64,000 bases of DNA from Furcasterigmium furcatum (lineage: Eukaryota > Ascomycota > Sordariomycetes > Glomerellales > Plectosphaerellaceae), in the NCBI GenBank assembly GCA_001599815.1, contig BCIA01000002.1, positions 434,001 to 498,000 on the forward strand, written 5' to 3'. A program made the position numbers and the translations under genes. Below are positions 56,302-64,000 of the stretch, in pieces; position 1 is the first letter of the stretch, and every line of letters begins with the position of its first letter. The notes below the pieces were generated by a model. The model saw only the letters and a program-made list of their open reading frames with translations, ran no database searches and was not told where the DNA came from.

Positions 56302-59300
56302 TAAAGGGGGGGACCAATCTCGAGAAATGTCGGGGATCAGGGCTTTGATTTTGAGGAAACGAAGGGACGACATGACGAGATGGCACTCACGACTGGACAC
56401 ATCAGCAGGATATGGGAAGCGATGGCTGGCTTTTTTGACACACGGCGCTTACAGGCGAACTTGGCGTTATTCCCGCCAGGGCGGGAATTGGTTTGGCGTC
56501 CTTCATGTACTCCTTTCCCTTTGGACAGGCATGGCCCGTCCGGTCGGGATAATGATGACCTTCTGGAACAACGTGTTGCAACCTTGCCTCCCTTGCATCG
56601 AGTGGCCGGCCATGCGTCTTCAGCCCCGAGTGAAACGTTCCCAGGAGAAAGGGGGCGCCTGTGAAGGCTCCGACGACGTGGCCACCTGGCAAGACATGGA
56701 TCGTCGCCCGGTCTGGTGGTCGCGTTATGCAGGAGGCAGGAGTGCGGTTGGCGCTATATTTCGATGATGATTCTTGGACCCAGTCACCACCACCACCCAC
56801 CACCCAACACCCAGGTTAGCCTCCGTCCGCGTCGCCGGGTCGCCAGCACCCGCCGATGGTGGCTTGTGCATCAGTTATTTTCGACGACAACCACCGCCGC
56901 CTTCGCCGCCGCTGTCCTAGGCGCGCGGGCATTCCTGGCTTGCAGTAGCGGGTGCGCGAGCACAGCGAAGCAGCTTCGCCGCGCTGAGACATGATCATCC
57001 AGCTCACCAGTCGAAAAGGACGGCCAAGAGACGGCAAGGTGAATAGGAGGTCGTCTGTCTCATGGCGAGGGAATTCGAAGATGCACGTCAGTCAGTCGGG
57101 TCCCAGTTCCCAGGCGCAGCCAATGTTGGGGGCCGGAACTGCCCTATCGGCCAACTGAGGGTGACAGGGGGTCGTATGCAGTCTCGGGGAGAGCGAAATC
57201 ATGTGGCCGGATAAGTTCAAGCACATACATGGAACTTGGGGGCGGGCATGGATTCGCTGACGTCCTGATGTTTCTATCCTTGCTGATCAGGGTTTTGCTT
57301 GTGAAAACGGAGAAGGGTCAGGTTGGGATTCAGGATGGGCGGGGAGGTGCAAGACGCGGACTCGGACTCGGGAACCGCAGGCGGTTGACGGCAGGGCGTT
57401 GGGAGGGAGGGTGATGGCTTGTTGAAACCTCCCCTGGCTGCAGCAGCTGATGATCTTCAAACCTAATGCTTGTAATGACGAGGTCGCCTCGAAGGCTGCG
57501 GCTGACCAGTGATCTCCGTCCGTGTCGCAGGCAGCGTGAGCTTGAACATGCGCTCCGAGTTTCATTGGCCTTGTTCACCCACAGTCTATCTGAAGGACGA
57601 GGGGTTCGAGGCCAGAGCAAGATGCGCACGGGGCAACACATCTGCGAAGCCTCTGCTAGGTCAGCTCTTGTGCGACATTGGCTTTCAATGGTTCTAGGGA
57701 AGAACGCCTTCCGTGGAGTCGAGCAAGTCGTTTTGCCACTACGGTCAGCTCTGTCTGGGTAGGTTATCTGGTGTTCAGAGTTCGTCGGACGAGCCCCCGG
57801 TCCAACGCCCTCGAGATCAACGGTCGTCTCGGGTTGTATAATTGTAGCCAAAACAAAGTAGCGTAGTTCTCTCCATCCGCGTGCTCTACCCACACCCCGC
57901 ACCTGAGCCGCTGAGCAAGAATTCCTTACGTATAAATGTGCTGTATAGGCCAGGGGGTGGACGCTGTGGCGGCTTGAGGCGCCATCGCAGCGGCAAAGGA
58001 GGTTTACTGACGCGGTTGGCGATGAGCCATATTGCTTTTGCGTCCCCAACGTGCGTGGACCCTGGAGCTGGGCAAGCTCCCCGCTGAAGTGAGATCGCCG
58101 CGGGATGAGCAGCCACGGACACAAATAGTCGTTGTGCATTGTGAACAGGACTTGGGCTGGCAATGAACCCCGGACTCATCGGCCCAGGAGTCAAGTCCAC
58201 GAGGCGCAGGCCTCCTCGGTGCCGAACAAGTGTGGTGGATCTTGCTTGTGTTTGCTGGTCAAGATCAAGACAAGATAGTGGAAGGGGGCGATGAGGTCGG
58301 ATGAGGTAGGGTCGCCTAGGCATAATGCTTCAGCTGACGGTCAAGACGGCCAATGAGGTGAGTTTGGGGAAGAAAGCTGCTGGGAGCAGGACCAGACGCC
58401 TTCGACACATTCACTGTCACTGAATGTACATATGTACAAGGCGGGTTGGGGGCCGTGTCCGGCCAATGCAGTCTCGGGCCTAGGCCTTATCACCGGCGGT
58501 CGTCAGGTGTGGCATTGGAAGCGATATCTGGGAGGTCCGGCAATCCTCGTTGCAGCATCCATCCCGTCCTGGCCTCTTCTCGGACTTTGACCAACGATAC
58601 TCGTAAGAGCAACCGATTCGAGCTGGGAGTCGGAGTCGGGGTTGGGAAGATGATCGCGCAAGGGCCAACGATAGGGCAAAGCACAGGAGGCCAGGGTGGA
58701 GGGTGGAGGGTGGTTAAGATCGTCGGCGGTCTTAATTTGGAGGAGCCAGATGCGGCGTCGGTCAGGAAACGCCATGCCTAATCGGACGATGGAACGGGCT
58801 TCAGGGTGATGGAGGCGCCGAGCGGGAAGGCCATATCATGCCACCTCGAAAGGGAGGTGGTGGGTATGGATGGATGGACGGGAGGTGGAGGCCAGGAATG
58901 CGGGCAGGCGAAGAAAGACGTGGATGTGCCGACACCGATGCCCTGGAAGGAACAACTGAGCCATCATCGTCGGTCATCGTCGCCGCCCCGGGGGCAGGAG
59001 CAGTCAACATGGGAAGTCGGGCGAAGTAGGGGGGACCTTCCCCAAAAATTGAACCCCCGAGCCCGTTGTACATCCAAGTCGGAGATTGGGCGAGAGCCAA
59101 TGGCATGATACCATTCGCATCCCCAGTGGATGCTTCCTTCCAGTCCAGTGGGCACAGACTGTGACGACGGGGAGGCCAGGCCTAGAATTCTCCCCTCCAC
59201 CACCTCCATCCTCCTCCAAGCACCTCCGCCGCCGCGACCTGAGGTTCCAATTCGCAAACTCCTTGTTCCCTGCACACCCAATCTCAACGGGAGCGTGGAC

Positions 59301-60834
59301 CAGTTTGTCACCGCCATGCATGGGGTAATTTCGTCGGAGCCCGAGATACTTGTACATCCTGTGCAGACGCGATGAGGCAACCACGTTACTGTATGAGGTG
59401 CCTCCCAACGGTCGTCATCGATTTCCAGATTCCCCCACCGAGGGTCGCGAGGCGGACGGGGGCCCGGCTGCCTTTCTCGCTGCCTCACGACCGGCCAATC
59501 AAGCGCCGGCACTAACACTATTTCCACTTCGTGTGCCAGTTGTCAGGCAATTCCCCAGGCATTCAAACGCCTCCGGCAGGACATATCTGCTGGGCTGAAT
59601 CACCTTGCTTCTTCCTAGGATCCTCTTCCGAGCCAGACTCCACTCGGGGACAGATCCGCGCCGCGGTCCTGGAACCTCGAGCGCATGGCCGCAGGCGCCC
59701 GGGATCGAGGGAATCTAAGCCCGACCCGCGTGGTCGAGGGCAAGCATTGGCATTCCAGCAACGGCGGTGTATGTCCTTGTCTTGTACTGTATCAACCCCC
59801 CCAGCGCGCGCGCGCGAACCGACGCCTCGTCTTGTGTCGAGGTTGGTCGAGTCACGTCCGCGGGAACCCGCCCGGCTGACCACCAGACGGGCCTCGTCCG
59901 CCTTCCACCCTCCGCCGTCCTCCTCGGAGGGTTGCCTCACGGAACGATGAGGTGGCAGTCGCCTACACTAATAAGTTCACTCAGGGCAGGCAGCGGTCAG
60001 TAACAGGTCGAATCGCTCCGGGCGTTTAAAGTGGACATAAGGTTGCCCGCCAGGCGTCCCGAACCATTCCACCCCGTCCCGCCCTCCTCAAAGCTGCCGA
60101 TCCCTTCGTCCAGTGACGACGTCCTGCCAGATGAACAAGCCAGTGCCAGGTTCACAGGGGCGGCCTCTGACCCCTGCTCGGCCACCACATCGCCCGCGCC
60201 CACTGGCTTGGGCCCCTGTGTGCCGTGTCTTCTCTCTTCCCCTTCTCCCCAAGACCGACCCGACCCAGCCTGCATCCGCCAAGGGGTGGGTGGTGGCCCT
60301 ACAGAGGCGGGGGGTCGGCACTAGTGCAGAGCCCTTGGCTGCGCCCCTTGCGAGCTGTTCGACCGGGCATCTCTCGCTCAAGAGTTTGAGGCTCTGCTGG
60401 TACGTACCCTCAGGTTTTCGGGGACTCTCTGGCTCCCATCGATTCTTCCCCAGCAGGACACCCCCCTTAGGGGGCGCTTTTGCCTTACATGCACACAACA
60501 GGGGCTCCTCGTAGATTTACCACCCAAGACATATATCTTTCCCGCCCACCACGAGGCAATGATCCATTACCCTCCCCGGTCTCCTGATCTCCCTACAGAA
60601 CAGAAGTCCTTTCTTGACTACACCATCCATCCATCTACCGTCTTCTCTGCAGGGCTGGCGTAGTAGTTGTTGCTCTCCTTGTGCATCAACCTCTGCCTTT
60701 ACCCCCTGAACACCATCTTGACCTGTTCCAACGCCTCCACAACGGCCGGCCTTCCCCATATTCTGACACCGAAACCTGAGCTCCCCGTCAAACGGCAACA
60801 GTCCTCGGGTTGTGCCATTGATTTCTCTGTAACT
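56302..60834. other. Long gene-free region (4.5 kb)
   Basis: The largest empty stretch. The longest open frame (57330-58163, minus) translates to Arg/Ser/Pro-rich sequence without a domain and is matched by open frames on the other strand. The final kilobase (about 59900-60830) is C-rich on the plus strand and probably serves as promoter and 5' leader for the second zinc-finger gene. A short CG alternation (CGCGCGCGCG) lies near 59804-59815. No tRNA, no transposon ends. Confidence 0.45.
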
Positions 60835-62652
60835 ATGGCGCAGTCTTCCTTCCAGGCCGACAGAAGACCATTGACCACTCCGATCCAACCAACCAACCGT
60901 GCCTACGATCCCAAGCTTGTTCACATGGACGAGCGGTTCCCGGATGTCCAGCTATTGATCGACCCGAGCCTCACAGTCATGGAGACCGAGTCCCAGGAGC
61001 ACATGAACTGGCATGGTTCACACACCTCCTTGAAGCAGTACCTTAGAGACCCATCCCAGGCCTTCTACACCATGGAACACGCCCCCTATTTCCCAGATCA
61101 CTACGGCCAAGGACGGCTGGACATCGATCAGATTGCCCTGGCTTCTCACTTCCGACAGGAATCACCCTTCTCGCAGCAGCCGTCCTTCTCAAGCGGCGAA
61201 TCCCTCGGCCCCCCGACGGAGAGCGATGCTTCCCCCAGCACCCCGCCGGACACTTCGTTCGCTCCCCAGTATCATCAGCCTTACCAGAGCTCGTCTGATG
61301 CCTGGAGGATCCATCAGTCTCAGATGGTTGCCCATATGGGTGGATTGCATGTTCAGGAGAGCCCTTCCGTCAACCCTGTGGACATCAACCCCTCGCAAAC
61401 TTTTCCCGAGGGAGTTTTTGCCCTCTCCAGGTCCTCCAGTTTCGGCCCCGAGGCCCAGATAGAGTTGCACAGCCAGCAAACTTACGATTCGTCGGAGGCC
61501 GACTCCAGCTTGGAGACGCCAGCCAAGGACACGATCCATATTCATACTCCTCTCGCGGAATCCCTGTACCCGGACCCTGACACCGACAACTTCGATGCCT
61601 CCGAGACCGAGCAAGACCCTCCAAGGCTTAAGCACGAGGACGATGATGGCGAGTGGACACCCAAGCCTCTATCGAGGAAGCGAGGGCACAGCGGGGAGAA
61701 AAGCGCAGCCACTACTCGCAACAGCGCGCGCAGTCCTCGGAAGCGACCCAAGCTGTCCGCAGAAGATGCTCCGGTGACCATCTCTTCCAAGTCGATCCCG
61801 AAACACACGCCGACGGGTACCCTCCTCTGTTCGACTTGCGATAGCAGCTTCACAGACGAAGCAACCCTCCAGAAGCACACCAAGGCCAAGCATCTTCGTC
61901 CCTTCACCTGTGTCTTCCACTTTGCTGGGTGCCCGTCGAGCTTCCCCAGCAAGAACGAGTGGAAGAGGCACGTCATGACACAGCATCTCGCGCTCCATTA
62001 CTGGCTCTGCACTCAGGGAACATGCGCTCAGTGCGCCAACCCGTCCCCTCAACCGCGACACATGGGCCTCAAGTCATCCAAGATCAGCGGCAAGTCTGCC
62101 TCTGCCCTTCCGAATGGCGCCATTTTCAATCGCAAGGATCTCTTTACCCAACACGTCCGCCGTATGCATCCGCCCTCGCCGGGTGGAAAGTCCGGGCGCA
62201 ATCCAAAGTCCACAGCCGATGCCGACGGCAAGATGCGCCAACTGCAGGCCGAGGCGGAGCGCAAGAGGTGCCAGCTACCGGCATACATGACATGCCCGGC
62301 TGCCTCGTGCAACGAGAAGTTTACCGGCTCCACTGCCTGGGACGACCGTATGGAGCACGTTGCGAAGCACCTCGAGAAGGCGTGCGAAGGCCTCGAACCC
62401 AAAGTGCGCTTCGGCGGGGAACACGATACTACACTCACCAAATGGGCCGAGAGCCCTGAGGTTGGCGTCGTCCGGCGGACGGGCAATGGCCAGTGGGAGC
62501 TGGTCAACACGCTTCGAGGGTGTATCGGTCCCTCCAACGGGAACGGAAAGGGCGGCAGGGGATCCGCGGCGGCCCCTGTAGCTGCCCCAAGCCTAGGGAT
62601 CCAGGAGGCTGACAATGATGAGGAAGTCGACGCTGATGGGGACGACGACTGA
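60835..62652 (+). CDS. C2H2 zinc-finger protein, single exon, 605 aa
   Basis: Probable nuclear DNA-binding regulator, related to the gene at 53825. The first ATG in frame is 60835; the frame is open for about 56 codons upstream without another ATG. The first 320 residues are disordered, rich in Ser, Gln and Pro, with basic stretches SRKRGHSGEKS and RSPRKRPKLS that look like nuclear signals. The finger region runs CSTCDSSFTDEATLQKHTKAKH (from about C332), FTCVFHFAGC with SKNEWKRHVMTQH, WLCTQGTC, FNRKDLFTQHVRRMH and CPAASCNEKF with WDDRMEHVAKHLE. The tail is Gly-rich, then acidic. The order SKNxWKRHxxxQH, WxC, FxRxxxFxxH, then a C-x-C unit and a closing helix ending His-x3-His is the same as cluster 2 of the upstream gene. 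It has no introns in the coding part. Confidence 0.85.
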   Translation: MAQSSFQADRRPLTTPIQPTNRAYDPKLVHMDERFPDVQLLIDPSLTVMETESQEHMNWHGSHTSLKQYLRDPSQAFYTMEHAPYFPDHYGQGRLDIDQIALASHFRQESPFSQQPSFSSGESLGPPTESDASPSTPPDTSFAPQYHQPYQSSSDAWRIHQSQMVAHMGGLHVQESPSVNPVDINPSQTFPEGVFALSRSSSFGPEAQIELHSQQTYDSSEADSSLETPAKDTIHIHTPLAESLYPDPDTDNFDASETEQDPPRLKHEDDDGEWTPKPLSRKRGHSGEKSAATTRNSARSPRKRPKLSAEDAPVTISSKSIPKHTPTGTLLCSTCDSSFTDEATLQKHTKAKHLRPFTCVFHFAGCPSSFPSKNEWKRHVMTQHLALHYWLCTQGTCAQCANPSPQPRHMGLKSSKISGKSASALPNGAIFNRKDLFTQHVRRMHPPSPGGKSGRNPKSTADADGKMRQLQAEAERKRCQLPAYMTCPAASCNEKFTGSTAWDDRMEHVAKHLEKACEGLEPKVRFGGEHDTTLTKWAESPEVGVVRRTGNGQWELVNTLRGCIGPSNGNGKGGRGSAAAPVAAPSLGIQEADNDEEVDADGDDD

Positions 62653-64000
62653 GATAGTACCAACGGAAGGATGGACGGATGGACGGATGGTGTTACGGGT
62701 CTTGTTTTCTTATACTATACTCTCCCTGGGACTGGGTTTGGAGAGGCTATCATGATATCCCCCTTTGCGATTCGTCTGGCTTTATTATATCTAGGTATAC
62801 CAGTATGGGTAATGACGAAGTATGAAAACTCTTCTTCTTACGCGGGTAACGACTGTTACGAGGATTTAGCAATAGAATTATGGCATTCTTTGACATCCAC
62901 GTCCGGTTGAGTCTTGTCTTGCTTGTTCAGCTCCGTACACCGCTGCGATGACCTCACTGGTTGATGGAATGATCAAGGGTCGAATCTCGTAGCCTCGTGC
63001 CGTCTTCAGAGGAAGGAAGCACATGTCAATTTTTCCAGAATTAGGATGATTGGGGGCGGGCTGTTTTCTGCGATTTTGGGTGCCGCCGGCATGCACCTCC
63101 TGCAGCAGAAGCCTGCTGGAGGGGGGGTCCAAGGCGCCGGGTGCAGAGGCTTTGCAGGCTGTTGCAGGATGGGTTGTGGCTGACTGGGTTATTGGCAGGC
63201 CTGTTGTAAGATCACGAGGATTTGGGACTTTGGTTGTTGCTGGTGCATCATCCGGACGCGAGATGACGAAGTCCTGGTAGGAGATAAGTCGCGCGAGGGA
63301 TTGACTGATTGTGTTTGGATTTCTATTACTTTGGGGGATAAGCGTGTGGCTTGCGGAATGAAAGAGAATGGGATTGAGATCCCAAATACCCAGCCTGGAC
63401 TCGTGTTGTTGATGTTGATGTTTCCGGGAGGAGGTGGAAGGGAGCAACCAACGAGGAGACATCAGCAGGATGCTTCCCAGGCACTAAGTGAGCTTAATGG
63501 CCTGATTATTGCGCCAATTCACAATACTGAATATGCTCGATGCGTGAACTTGCCTCCTGTCGTCTGAAGTTTGCTGGTTCACTGTCTTGCTTCCATGATA
63601 TCGTGGCGGTAACGGCCTCGGGGCCGGAGTGGATACCTGTGGGTCCCGGGCGCCGGGCCTGGATGTGGTTGAACGCCGCCGTGGCGGAGGGAGACTCTTC
63701 CGCCGACTTGGCGAGGAATGAGATGACTGAGTTGAATGTTCCGTGCGGTCATCCAATCAATTGATGTGGGAATGGGTTCGTCTCATGCCCGTCATTGGCG
63801 AAAACAGCATCAATCAGCCTCGGGAGACGAGCCAGATGTGACAGCTCCGCCCGAACCGACCGGATGGGAGGAATCTGGGCAGAACATTGGACTTGTAGAC
63901 ATCTGAGACACTCGACGGCAACATGCCTCGAGGACCAAGACGGAGATCAATGTCTCGGTGGGCTAGAAATAACTTCTCCGGGCCGAAGCAAGGAACCGAT
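62653..64000. other. 3' flank, no gene seen
   Basis: About 1.35 kb to the end of the window. It starts with a short GGATGGAC repeat and AT-rich sequence likely to be the 3' UTR. Open frames near 62878-63462 (minus) and 63301-63567 (plus) show no domain or codon bias. A gene entering from the right cannot be excluded. Confidence 0.45.
62667..62690. repeat. GGATGGAC simple repeat
   Basis: Three copies of GGATGGAC-like units just after the second zinc-finger stop codon. Confidence 0.7.

Noticed and set aside
57330..58163. 277-codon minus-strand frame
   Set aside because: No recognisable protein features; several overlapping frames on both strands.
1..64000. tRNA or rRNA genes, CRISPR arrays, transposons, telomeric repeats
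   Set aside because: By eye I found no cloverleaf with an intact TTCGA arm, no regularly spaced direct repeats, no transposase or reverse-transcriptase motifs and no terminal repeats. CRISPR arrays are not expected in a fungus.

Overview
The window is nuclear DNA of a filamentous ascomycete, most likely a Sordariomycete. The evidence is GC-rich coding sequence with C-ending codons, short introns (about 45-190 nt, mostly 47-80) with GTRNGT donors and CTAAC/CTGAC-like branch sites, CT-rich leaders, and families typical of these fungi: a NACHT/ankyrin NLR, a PLS1-type tetraspanin, Msc7-type aldehyde dehydrogenase, Dnf-type flippase and fungal C2H2 and bZIP factors. I cannot name the genus. One 100-N assembly gap (4195-4294) lies inside a repetitive coding region.

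Layout. 1-12 kb: tail of an unknown gene, YAE1, a GPI-type Pro/Glu-repeat surface protein, CENP-O/Mcm21, an acetyl-CoA transporter and an Msc7-like aldehyde dehydrogenase. 12-18 kb: a large NOD-like receptor (NACHT plus ankyrin repeats) with one unresolved change of reading frame. 19-24 kb: a P4-ATPase lipid flippase, followed by about 3.4 kb without a gene. 27-36 kb: a PIP-box nuclear protein, V-ATPase subunit E, a NIPA-like magnesium transporter and a PLS1-like tetraspanin. 37-42 kb: a TRI12-family efflux pump, a small ABM-like protein and a bZIP factor. 46-49 kb: a divergent pair, an Mgr3-like mitochondrial TPR protein and a cytochrome-b5/MAPR-type haem protein. 50-63 kb: gene-poor sequence with a small Cys/His-rich conserved protein and two related C2H2 zinc-finger factors in the same orientation.

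Most genes are independent housekeeping units with no operon-like logic. Two groupings deserve attention. The two zinc-finger factors share one finger order and look like tandem paralogues; the first also carries an internal duplication with its intron. The efflux pump and ABM protein are adjacent, both have TATA boxes, and may be co-regulated. The NLR is the most immunity-like locus, but I see no dedicated effector gene beside it.

Exon boundaries were placed by hand from splice signals, frame continuity and family knowledge. Total coding lengths were checked for divisibility by three, but no alignment or transcript evidence was available.
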